Assembly (NCBI GenBank): GCA_035545895.1
Contig: DASZXJ010000068.1
Span: forward strand, 1 to 14,215
From: DASZXJ01 sp035545895
GTDB taxonomy: Bacteria > Planctomycetota > Phycisphaerae > Tepidisphaerales > Tepidisphaeraceae
Length of the DNA: 14,215 nt
Direction of reading: 5' to 3'
The notes under the pieces were generated by a model, which saw nothing but the letters and a program-made list of their open reading frames with translations, had not been told where the DNA came from and did no database searches. Below, piece after piece: positions 7,843 to 14,197 of the stretch (positions are counted from its first letter, which is position 1; each line of letters starts with the position of its first letter). The translations under genes were made by a program, and so were the position numbers.

Positions 7843-7848
7843 TTGCCC

Positions 7849-8184
7849 CTATCCTTTCAAGTTCTGTGCTCGTTCGACGTCGATCGTGTTGAAATTGTTA
7901 TAGAAATTCAGAAAGATCGCCAGCGCGACCGCGGCTTCGGCGGCGGCGAGAACGATCACAAAAATCGCGAATATCTGTCCGCTCAGCAGCGGCGACGCGC
8001 TCGTGCCAGCCCACGAAAACCGGTTGAACGCCACCAGATTGACGTTGGCGGCATTCAAAACCAGCTCCACGCCCATCAAGATGCCGATGGCGTTGCGCTT
8101 GACCAGAATCGTCAGCAGGCCGCAGACGAACAGGATCGCCGCGACAATGAGATAATGCTGAAGAGCAATCTGACCGCCTGTCAT
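7849..8184 (-). CDS. nuoK: NADH-quinone oxidoreductase subunit K
   Basis: A 111-residue membrane protein with three helices, the MrpC-like subunit of the complex I membrane arm. The two buried glutamates needed for proton transfer are present: E40 (GILMGVELVLNAANVNLVAF) and E83 (LAAAEAAVALAIF). Length matches the usual 100-110. Its ATG overlaps the nuoJ stop (ATGA, four shared bases), indicating translational coupling. It is also one of the few nuo genes here with a good SD (GGAGG, seven bases before the start, at 8192-8196). The stop codon lies against the nuoK-nuoL hairpin. Confidence 0.97.
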   Translation of the reverse strand: MTGGQIALQHYLIVAAILFVCGLLTILVKRNAIGILMGVELVLNAANVNLVAFNRFSWAGTSASPLLSGQIFAIFVIVLAAAEAAVALAIFLNFYNNFNTIDVERAQNLKG

Positions 8185-8720
8185 GGATTGCCCTCCTCAC
8201 GCTTGCGGGCCTTGGCGAGATAGGCTGCGCCGATCATGACGACCAGCAGCAGAACGCTCGACAATTCAAACGGAACGAGAAAATCGCCGAGTAGAGCCTG
8301 GCCGAGCTTGTCCAGCGGATACAGCCCGCTTTCATAACTCTGCACATTGAACTTGGCCCGCAGAATGCCCGCAATCAGCGCCACCAGAAGCACGAGCGCG
8401 AAGGACATTGCAACCATCACTTCGCCCAGCTTCGGTTCGAACCGGCTGAACGGACTCTTGCTGGTGAGCATGACGCCGAAAACGATGAGAATAAGCGTGC
8501 CGCCTGCGTAGACGACCAGTTGAACCGCTGCGAGAAACTCAGCATTGAGCAGAAAATACAAACCCGCGACGCCAATCAGTGTAAAGAGCAATGCAACGGC
8601 GGTACGGACGATGTTTCGTGTCGCCACAACACCGATGGCTGAAATCACCGACATGAGCGCGAAGATGTAGAACAGCCATGCGGCTGTCGGGTCGGCGGGT
8701 TGTTGGGCCAGGATAGTCAT
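8181..8720 (-). CDS. nuoJ: NADH-quinone oxidoreductase subunit J
   Basis: A 179-residue membrane protein with five hydrophobic helices, the ND6-like subunit J of complex I, which forms part of the E-channel region with NuoK and NuoH. The recognisable core is VYAGGTLILIVFGVMLTSK (residues 71-89), preceded by LLNAEFLAAVQLV. The start chosen is ATG 8720 (MTILAQQPADPTAAWLFY), four bases after the nuoH stop. An upstream in-frame ATG at 8750 would overlap nuoH and add residues unlike the family. No clear SD is seen, so translation probably continues from nuoH. It overlaps nuoK by four bases. nuoI would normally lie between nuoH and this gene and is missing. Confidence 0.95.
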   Translation of the reverse strand: MTILAQQPADPTAAWLFYIFALMSVISAIGVVATRNIVRTAVALLFTLIGVAGLYFLLNAEFLAAVQLVVYAGGTLILIVFGVMLTSKSPFSRFEPKLGEVMVAMSFALVLLVALIAGILRAKFNVQSYESGLYPLDKLGQALLGDFLVPFELSSVLLLVVMIGAAYLAKARKREEGNP

Positions 8721-8724
8721 GACG

Positions 8725-10098
8725 TTAAGCAGCACTCGCCGGCTCGGCAACGGGTTCGGGGAATGGGTCCGGATCGGTCAATCGCTGTTTCAAATTGCGA
8801 CCGCTCGCAGCCGCGTACACGATCCACATCACGACGCCCGTGAACATGCTGATGCCAAGCAGCGCCAGCAGCACCTGCACCACCAGCGAAACCATCGCGC
8901 TGTGGCTGGTCCAATCGCTTAGGGCGAACGGGTTGTAATCCTTCCACGGAACGCCGGGCAAATCAGGCACAAACAGTTGCCACAATGCCGCTCCCAACAG
9001 CAAAACGCAGGAGACCGGCAAGAGCACTTTCACGCAGGCATAAAGCACCTGATCGATGCGTGGTCGAGGCAACGTCCAGCGAATCCACATCTGCACGAAG
9101 ACGATCAACATCGCCTTGGTGACGAAGATTCCCACGCCAACCACATTGACCGCAAACTTCGCCATCTCATGGCCGGGCGTGCTGAACTGATGATGCAGAT
9201 ATCCAATGATGCCAAACGGATCGTTCCAGCCGCCCAGGAACAGCGCTGCTTGAATCCCGCCGACAACAAACATGGCTGCGTATTCAGCAAAGAAAAAGAA
9301 GCTGAACCGCAGGCCGCTGTATTCGGTGTGGAAACCCGCCACCAGTTCCGATTCCGATTCGGGCAGATCAAACGGCGCCCGTTTATTCGACGCCAGGCTT
9401 GCGATGAAATAGCTGAAAAATGCAAGAAAGGCGAAGGGATTTTTATAGATCAGCCAGGTATGAATTCCCCCGCCCTGTTGCATGCTGATATCGACGAGGT
9501 TCAATGTCCCGGCCGCCATCACTCCGACGATGATCGAAATCCCCAACGGAATTTCGTAGCTGACCATCTGGCAGGCTTCACGCATTGCGCCGTAAACCGA
9601 CCACTTATTATTGCTGGCCCAGCCGGCGAGGATGACGCCCATGATCTCGACCGACAAGATCGCCAGAATCCAGAACAAGCCCACCGCCAGACGCGGCTCG
9701 AAGGTCATGTCCGGCCCAAACGGCAGTGCCAGCCACGCCGCAAAGACCGGGGCAAAGGCGATATAAGGCGCCAGCTTGAACAGGAACCAGTCCGCATCGC
9801 GCGGCGTGAGGTCTTCCTTGGTCAACAGCTTGATGCCGTCCGCTAAAGACTGAAGCAGCCCGATCGGGCCAACCCGGTTGGGTCCCAGACGACTTTGCAT
9901 GTGCCCGGCGACTTTGCGTTCCCACCAGATGGCGAACATCGCAAAAACCATCACGCCCGGCAGAAAAACAGCCGCGACCAGCGCAAAGCTATAGATGAGA
10001 TTGGCCAGCGGGCCTTTCTCAATGCCCAGCGCATCGAAGACCATCGACTGCACCATCGGCCCTTGAGTTTGTGCCAGCACCACCGTCGACAGGGACAT
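8725..10098 (-). CDS. nuoH: NADH-quinone oxidoreductase subunit H
   Basis: A 457-residue membrane protein that links the quinone site to the proton channels of complex I. Signature stretches are WWERKVAGHMQSRLGPNRVG (residues 58-77), LADGIKLLTKED (85-96), SNNKWSVYGAMREACQMVSY (162-181), RAPFDLPESESELVAGFHTE (240-259) and WIRWTLPRPRIDQ (338-350). It is longer than the typical 320-350-residue NuoH: about 100 extra residues after 355 include a further hydrophobic helix near 400-430 and a Pro/Asp/Glu tail. First gene of the membrane-arm operon. A consensus -35 with 17-base spacing to a -10-like box lies so close that the mRNA would be nearly leaderless, and the start codon sits inside a perfect dyad. 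Confidence 0.96.
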   Translation of the reverse strand: MSLSTVVLAQTQGPMVQSMVFDALGIEKGPLANLIYSFALVAAVFLPGVMVFAMFAIWWERKVAGHMQSRLGPNRVGPIGLLQSLADGIKLLTKEDLTPRDADWFLFKLAPYIAFAPVFAAWLALPFGPDMTFEPRLAVGLFWILAILSVEIMGVILAGWASNNKWSVYGAMREACQMVSYEIPLGISIIVGVMAAGTLNLVDISMQQGGGIHTWLIYKNPFAFLAFFSYFIASLASNKRAPFDLPESESELVAGFHTEYSGLRFSFFFFAEYAAMFVVGGIQAALFLGGWNDPFGIIGYLHHQFSTPGHEMAKFAVNVVGVGIFVTKAMLIVFVQMWIRWTLPRPRIDQVLYACVKVLLPVSCVLLLGAALWQLFVPDLPGVPWKDYNPFALSDWTSHSAMVSLVVQVLLALLGISMFTGVVMWIVYAAASGRNLKQRLTDPDPFPEPVAEPASAA

Positions 10099-10113
10099 AG
10101 AGGCGTCTATGTC
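10094..10113. promoter_or_regulatory. Perfect 8-bp dyad spanning the nuoH start codon
   Basis: The arms gacataga and tctatgtc are exact inverted copies around a 4-base centre (ggcg). The dyad covers the nuoH ATG (10096-10098) and overlaps the -10-like box by four bases. It could be a repressor site, or in RNA a hairpin holding the start codon in its stem, though with so short a leader only part of it may be transcribed. Confidence 0.45.
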
Positions 10114-10138
10114 TAGCGGGGATGAAATGGGGTGTCAA
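10110..10138 (-). promoter_or_regulatory. Likely sigma70-type promoter of the nuoH operon
   Basis: On the minus strand a perfect TTGACA (10133-10138) is followed after exactly 17 bases by TAGACA (10110-10115), which matches the TATAAT consensus at three of six positions. A start point about seven bases further on would lie roughly five bases before the nuoH ATG, giving an almost leaderless message. No SD exists upstream of the ATG, which agrees with this. It is inferred from sequence only. Confidence 0.5.
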
Positions 10139-10143
10139 GCAAT

Positions 10144-10215
10144 TGCGGATTTCGGATTGTCGATTGCGGATTTTGCCATTGCCTTCATTCCGCAATCCGC
10201 ACTCCGAATTCCGCA
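10144..10215. repeat. GCGGATT word hairpin between the pterin dehydratase gene and the nuoH promoter
   Basis: Arms 10144-10170 and 10189-10215 are complementary at 23 of 27 positions around an 18-base loop. They consist of iterated words such as ATTGCGGATTTCGGATT and the complement ATTCCGCAATCCGCACTCCG. The hairpin begins 14 bases past the stop of the pterin dehydratase gene, so it would lie in that gene's 3' untranslated region and upstream of the nuoH promoter. No U-tract follows on either strand. A related stretch (atttcggattgcggattt) recurs at 14198-14215. Confidence 0.8.
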
Positions 10216-10229
10216 TTCTGACCGACCAA

Positions 10230-10511
10230 TCAGGGCCTCAGCGCCTCGATTTTCCCCGCGCACTCAAAATCCTTCCTGCTCAATCCCCCTGCCGAATGCG
10301 TGCTATACCGGACCTTGCATTGGTTATACCCCACCTCCAAATCCGGGTGATGATTCGATTGATGCGATATCCATGCCGTCGCGTTCACGAACGCCATTGT
10401 TTCATAATAGTTTTCAAAGGAGAACGTCTTGACGATCTCCGAACCGATGTGTTTCCAGCCGGATAGGCCTCTCAGGGATTTCTTGATCTGTTGTTCGTTT
10501 AGCTTGGGCAT
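10230..10511 (-). CDS. phhB: 4a-hydroxytetrahydrobiopterin dehydratase (pterin-4a-carbinolamine dehydratase)
   Basis: A 93-residue cytoplasmic enzyme that dehydrates 4a-hydroxytetrahydropterin, recycling the cofactor of aromatic amino acid hydroxylases; some bacterial members also act in molybdopterin-related metabolism. The family signature is complete: SHQSNHHPDLEVGYN (residues 49-63), with catalytic H54 and H55 in the HHP motif, then T71-H72 and GGLSRKDFECAGKI (75-88). Length is normal. The start is well supported by AAGGAG (10518-10523) six bases before the ATG. It is divergent from the phosphatase gene, with 42 bases between starts, and followed by a word-type hairpin. No phenylalanine hydroxylase gene is in the window, so its substrate partner is unknown. 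Symbol by family; some genomes would call it pcd. Confidence 0.93.
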   Translation of the reverse strand: MPKLNEQQIKKSLRGLSGWKHIGSEIVKTFSFENYYETMAFVNATAWISHQSNHHPDLEVGYNQCKVRYSTHSAGGLSRKDFECAGKIEALRP

Positions 10512-10553
10512 GTCGGTCTCCTTCGTTTTATTCTATGCTACGATCATCACGTC

Positions 10554-11354
10554 ATGCGCTGGATCATTGGAGATATTCACGGAATGCTCAGGCCGCTGGA
10601 GGCGCTCATCGCCGCCATCCCGCGCTTTGATGCCCAACCCACTTACTATTTCGTGGGCGATTACGTCAACCGAGGCAAGGAATCCAAAGGCGTCATCGAA
10701 TTCATCCTCTCCCTTCCCAATGCCCGGTTTATTCGCGGCAACCACGACGATGTGCTCGATCAGGTCCTGCATGGCACGGCCTACGCCGACAACGCCTCGC
10801 ACGGCAACCGCTTCCTCGCGATGCAATGGTTCCTTGACCATGGCCTGCTTGAAACTTTGCAAAGCTACGGCGCGACCATGGACATGATCGGGCAGGCGAT
10901 TATCAATCGCACGCCGTCATCGCTTCAGCCGATTATCGATCTCTTTCCGCCGGCGCATCGACAGTTCATTCACTCGCTGCCGGTTTTTCTTGAGGACGAC
11001 GACCTGTTTCTGATCCACGGCAAATGGCCGCTGAAGCAAAAATCCGGCCCGGCGAAGGCGATGAAAGGGTTTGGCGCCAATGATTCGATGCGGCAGGAAA
11101 TCCTGTGGGGACGATTCACCGACGCAGAATTGACCAAGTCGCAGTCGTGGCCCAAGCGCGGATTCTTCGGACACACGCCCGTGCCGACCTACAAGGGCTA
11201 TGAGGGAACATACAAGCCGATCGTCTCTTCAAAAATGGTATTGCTCGACACTGCGGCGGCGCTCAGTCCCAGCGGACGCCTCAGCGCTTACTGCGCGGAT
11301 AACGACCAACTGATCCAGGCGGACCCGCAAGGAAGATTGGCACATCCCGCTTAA
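10554..11354 (+). CDS. PPP-type metallophosphatase (serine/threonine phosphatase-like)
   Basis: A 266-residue cytoplasmic phosphatase of the calcineurin-like PPP group. Metal-site motifs run in order: GDIHG (residues 6-10, D7 and H9), GDYVNRG (35-41, D36), GNHDD (62-66, N63 and H64), LIHG (153-156, H155), WGR (185-187) and FGHTPV (205-210, H207), with a C-terminal LLDTAA. It departs from the usual PPP consensus at N39 (normally Asp in GDxxDRG) and D65 (normally Glu in GNHE). The substrate could be phosphoserine/threonine or a dinucleoside polyphosphate, as for the PrpE/ApaH-like branch; the sequence does not decide. It diverges from the pterin dehydratase gene. No obvious SD precedes the ATG, so its start rests on the motif beginning at residue 4. 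A palindrome overlaps its stop codon. Confidence 0.88.
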   Translation: MRWIIGDIHGMLRPLEALIAAIPRFDAQPTYYFVGDYVNRGKESKGVIEFILSLPNARFIRGNHDDVLDQVLHGTAYADNASHGNRFLAMQWFLDHGLLETLQSYGATMDMIGQAIINRTPSSLQPIIDLFPPAHRQFIHSLPVFLEDDDLFLIHGKWPLKQKSGPAKAMKGFGANDSMRQEILWGRFTDAELTKSQSWPKRGFFGHTPVPTYKGYEGTYKPIVSSKMVLLDTAAALSPSGRLSAYCADNDQLIQADPQGRLAHPA

Positions 11355-11364
11355 GCGGGACGTG
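11341..11364 (+). terminator. Stem-loop at the phosphatase stop codon
   Basis: TCCCGC-TTAA-GCGGGA (11345-11360) is a perfect 6-bp stem with a 4-base loop, extended to 10 bp with one A-C mismatch (11341-11364). The stop codon TAA lies in the loop. No T-run follows directly; the nearest is eight Ts at 11458-11465. It may protect or weakly terminate the phosphatase mRNA, but is not a classical intrinsic terminator. Confidence 0.4.
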
Positions 11365-11410
11365 CAGACAAGGAAATAAGAAGTCAAACTTGAAACCGAA
11401 AATTTAATCT

Positions 11411-11450
11411 CCTCTTCGTGCGTTCTTCGTCTCTTCATCCCTTCGTGGCT
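11411..11450. repeat. Degenerate CTTCGTG word repeats upstream of trmL
   Basis: The stretch contains CTTCGTG-type words in close succession (tcttcgtgcg, ttcttcgtct, cttcatcc, cttcgtggct). No inverted partner is present. It lies in the 123-base gap between the phosphatase and trmL and resembles the other word-type repeats in the window by style only. Confidence 0.4.
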
Positions 11451-11465
11451 CTGAGCATTTTTTTT

Positions 11466-11480
11466 GAGGAAATGTAGTTG
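11466..11480 (+). promoter_or_regulatory. SD and start region of trmL with in-frame ATG-TAG-TTG
   Basis: GAGGA (11466-11470) stands seven bases before TTG (11478-11480), which favours TTG as the start. Directly upstream and in the same frame are ATG (11472-11474) and TAG (11475-11477). The ATG is only one base from the SD, too close for efficient use, and would give a one-codon peptide. Confidence 0.55.
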
Positions 11481-11945
11481 TTGAATCTTCCCACTCATCA
11501 TTTGAAGATCGCGCTGCTTCAGCCGCAGATCGCGCCCAACACGGGAAACATCGCCCGCCTCTGCGTCGCGACCGGCACGGAACTGCACCTGGTTCGGCCG
11601 ATGGGGTTCGTTCTGTCCGATCGCGAACTCAAGCGCAGCGCGATGGACTATTGGCCAAGACTCAGGCTCACGATGCACGACGACACGGAGTCATTCTTCA
11701 AAATCGTCGGAAGCGATCGTTTCTGGCTCTTCTCAACAAAGGGTCATCAATCGCTATGGGATGCGAAGTTTCAGGATAACGACTGGCTGATCTTCGGCTC
11801 GGAAACAGGCGGCATCAGCGAATCGATTCTCGATAAATACAAGGATCGAACCATACGAATCCCCCAAGCCGCCGATGAGCGATGCTTAAATCTCTCGTCA
11901 GCAGTAGCTGTGGCGGTGTATGAGGGGTTGCGTTCAATTCGCTGA
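11478..11945 (+). CDS. trmL: tRNA (cytidine(34)-2'-O)-methyltransferase, SPOUT family
   Basis: A 155-residue cytoplasmic enzyme expected to methylate the 2'-hydroxyl of wobble nucleotide 34 in leucine tRNAs using S-adenosylmethionine, acting as a homodimer with a trefoil knot. SPOUT motifs are complete: QPQIAPNTGNIARLC (residues 15-29), LIFGSETGGI (104-113) and RIPQAADERCLNLSSAVAVA (127-146), the last forming the knot and cofactor site. Length is typical (about 155). The start is TTG at 11478, chosen from SD spacing and because the nearest in-frame ATG is followed by a stop; a second TTG at 11481 is equally possible in principle. It converges with the exonuclease gene. Other SPOUT enzymes share parts of these motifs, but the short length and APNTGN motif point to TrmL. 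Confidence 0.92.
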   Translation: MLNLPTHHLKIALLQPQIAPNTGNIARLCVATGTELHLVRPMGFVLSDRELKRSAMDYWPRLRLTMHDDTESFFKIVGSDRFWLFSTKGHQSLWDAKFQDNDWLIFGSETGGISESILDKYKDRTIRIPQAADERCLNLSSAVAVAVYEGLRSIR

Positions 11946-12044
11946 ATGGAAAATCGCCTCTGAACCGGATTCCATGATGCGGCCTGCCGCCCAATCGCGC
12001 ACGCGCCGCAATGGTCGGGTGTTAAGTCAATGCAACGCCTGCCT

Positions 12045-12100
12045 CTTGAGAGTGATTCCCTGAGTATCAGCCTAGACCTAGCAACTCTCATTTTCCTGTT
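12045..12100 (+). terminator. Possible terminator-like inverted repeat after trmL
   Basis: A 7-bp pair TGAGAGT / ACTCTCA encloses about 30 bases that hold smaller self-complementary words (CTGAGTATCAG, CTAGACCTAG), and is followed by TTTTCCTGTTT. It lies in the 169-base gap between the convergent trmL and exonuclease genes. The branched, long loop makes it a weak candidate. Confidence 0.25.
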
Positions 12101-12114
12101 TAAATTGTCGCGCG

Positions 12115-13641
12115 CTAATCCTCAGATATTCCCTGGACAGACGACTTTTTATGTGACTTGCTACGGCGCGGGTCTTGACGTAGCTGACAGCCCTCAAAAG
12201 TGAGTGGACTGACTTCGGATAACGCGCCGCGACTAATCTTCATTGTATTTGGGAAATTGCAAAGACAATCCGAAGGATCGACTTTTTCAAATTCGATCGC
12301 ACTCATTCGGTCCCTGCCGATAAGGCAGCTGACTACGCACCGATCGATCGGCTGGCCTGTTGCCGTGTCGATAGCGGGAATAAAGCCATGGACAAGGACT
12401 TTTTCAATCGGCAGTCTCGCCAAAAAGTCTCTGGCTAATCTTAAAATCGAGCTACACAGATGGTCTTGATAGAGAAGAATGAAGTCCCGTTTGGAACTCT
12501 TCTTGAGTGACACTCGACCGCTGGATAGCAATTTCTTCGTCTGCTCCGGGATTACGTCTGGTGAATTCAGATATGCATAAACTTCAGCACAAGTCGAGTC
12601 AGGAAACGAGTAGATGACTTGCCTGCCGATCAACGGAGAAGCACAAAGATCGATCTCGTCCATAACTTCGGTATATGCGGATAAATCACCTGAGGTCACC
12701 CTTACCGCCATTGTCCGTGTTTCTTGAACAGACCTGAGATTCAGTTTGTAGGTGGCCTTGGCTTGTTCATATTCTTTCTGATCTGATTTCTTTGCCTCTT
12801 CAATCTCTCCTTGAAACATCTCGGCTGGATCATAGGGGATGCCCATAAATCGGGACAGGCGACTTGGTCGATATGCGTTCATTCGCTCAATGGCCGCATT
12901 CTCTGCAGTTTTCAACCTGTTAGACTTCAGTGGGTCTTGGCGTTTAGACATTGAGGTCCAATCAATCGGCGTTTGGGGAGCACAATGAAGGCGCAAAAGT
13001 GATTGAACTAACACCTGGTGCTGCTCAACCTCTTCAGCGCCGCTAAGGGCCCGGCGTAGATTTCGGGCGCTCAACCTTTGCACATCACCCACGAGCCGTG
13101 TAACCGGAGCCAATGCGTCAACGACGGCATAGTAGATTTCTCGACAAGCTTCAACGTCAGCATCTGCTTTATGTGCATTATCAAGATTTTTGCCGAACAG
13201 ACACTGATAAGCTACGCCGAGCTTTAGCCACCGCCCATTATCAGCAAGGATTTTCGCGCTTTGCCGCATCGCACAATACAGGTCGCGGTCAGGCAGGGTG
13301 ATGTTCACCCGGCGTGCGGAGAACTCCAGGATCTTGTAATCAAAACCGACATTGTAACTGACAACGCGTTTTGCAGTTTCCCAAAGAGAAATAAGTTCAC
13401 CCATTGCACGCGATAGCGGAACGCCATGTCGACGGCATATCTCAGTCGTAAAACCATGAATTGCCGTCGCCTCAAGGGGAATCGTCCAACCATCAGGTCG
13501 AATCAGGCAATTCAGACGTCCGATTGCCGATCGACTGTCGTCACACAAAACCGCGGCCACTTGGACAAGATAGGGTTGATTCACAATGTCGGCGTATTGA
13601 GATGGCAAGCCAGTGGTTTCTGTGTCAACGAAGAGGATCAT
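12115..13641 (-). CDS. DEDDh 3'-5' exonuclease with long unrecognised C-terminal region
   Basis: A 508-residue protein. Residues 1-175 form a DnaQ-like exonuclease domain with all five catalytic residues: D6 and E8 in FVDTETTGLP, D101 in SYNVGFDYKIL, and H157 and D162 in NAHKADADVEA. This domain removes nucleotides from 3' ends using two metals. Residues 176-508 are not recognised: a charged, probably coiled helix around 275-300 (EEAKKSDQKEYEQAK), a segment rich in beta-like stretches (305-480) with PIEKVLVHGFIPAIDTATGQ (411-430) and VDPSDCL (454-460), and a basic tail. The DNA is visibly less G+C-rich than the nuo region, suggesting acquisition. No SD precedes the ATG, and promoter signals are weak. 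It could act in repair, RNA processing or defence; no neighbour decides. Confidence 0.85.
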   Translation of the reverse strand: MILFVDTETTGLPSQYADIVNQPYLVQVAAVLCDDSRSAIGRLNCLIRPDGWTIPLEATAIHGFTTEICRRHGVPLSRAMGELISLWETAKRVVSYNVGFDYKILEFSARRVNITLPDRDLYCAMRQSAKILADNGRWLKLGVAYQCLFGKNLDNAHKADADVEACREIYYAVVDALAPVTRLVGDVQRLSARNLRRALSGAEEVEQHQVLVQSLLRLHCAPQTPIDWTSMSKRQDPLKSNRLKTAENAAIERMNAYRPSRLSRFMGIPYDPAEMFQGEIEEAKKSDQKEYEQAKATYKLNLRSVQETRTMAVRVTSGDLSAYTEVMDEIDLCASPLIGRQVIYSFPDSTCAEVYAYLNSPDVIPEQTKKLLSSGRVSLKKSSKRDFILLYQDHLCSSILRLARDFLARLPIEKVLVHGFIPAIDTATGQPIDRCVVSCLIGRDRMSAIEFEKVDPSDCLCNFPNTMKISRGALSEVSPLTFEGCQLRQDPRRSKSHKKSSVQGISED

Positions 13642-14044
13642 TTCATCAGAATGATATCACGCTTGTTACCGTGTGGAAGCCGCGAAACGACAGCAGTTAA
13701 GACAACCACGTTTCATACCTCAACCTCTTTCTTCAAGCGATGAGACGGACGTAGCCATTTCTATTCCCTTTCACTTTCCTTCGCACCTTCTAGCTCGACG
13801 CGTTGAGCCGGTGGTGAGCACTCACAGAGTTTCAATCCATAGTGATAGAAAAGGAGAGCGATCCACTTCGTGTCGCGGCGAATCGGACCTGGTGAAAATT
13901 TCATCGGTCTGCCGAAGGGAGCGCGGGAAATGTGCAGATGCGCGAAGATTCAGCGCATTTCATCGACAAGTCCGCTTGTCCGATTCGTCATATTGCGCGC
14001 AATTCCGTGCACTTTCTGAGAGCCTTGAGAAAACGGAATTTGAT

Positions 14045-14073
14045 CCACAGATTTCACAGATGACACAGATTAA
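14045..14073. repeat. Three tandem 9-base CACAGATT units
   Basis: Successive units ccacagatt, tcacagatg and acacagatt, followed by aag, share the core CACAGAT. Similar ccacagatt-type intergenic runs are familiar from many unrelated bacteria (recalled, not searched). The function is unknown. Confidence 0.7.
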
Positions 14074-14156
14074 GAAATGAAGGGGGAAAAAGAGGATCGG
14101 TTGAAAGATCGTGGGACTTGAATTGTGGAGTGAAATTCATCTCCAGTTGATCCGGT

Positions 14157-14190
14157 CCCCGGGCAAAGCCCGGGGCTTTAGCCCCGGGGC
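14157..14190. repeat. Three-armed CCCCGGGC hairpin element
   Basis: Arm A (14157-14164, ccccgggc), arm B (14168-14176, gcccggggc) and arm C (14181-14190, gccccggggc) are arranged so that A can pair with B across AAA, or B with C across TTTA. The two stems exclude each other. The surroundings have no gene whose leader this could be within the window. Confidence 0.7.
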
Positions 14191-14197
14191 TGTGGGC

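Noticed and set aside
8977..9846. A 289-codon plus-strand open frame
   Set aside because: It is antisense to nuoH and shows no recognisable domain.
13829..13840. gtttcaatccat, which resembles the start of some CRISPR repeats
   Set aside because: It occurs once only, with no regularly spaced copies and no cas genes in the window.
13673..14080. A 135-codon plus-strand open frame in the right-hand region
   Set aside because: No SD or known domain; it overlaps the likely exonuclease promoter region and ends in the CACAGATT repeats. It is treated as non-coding.
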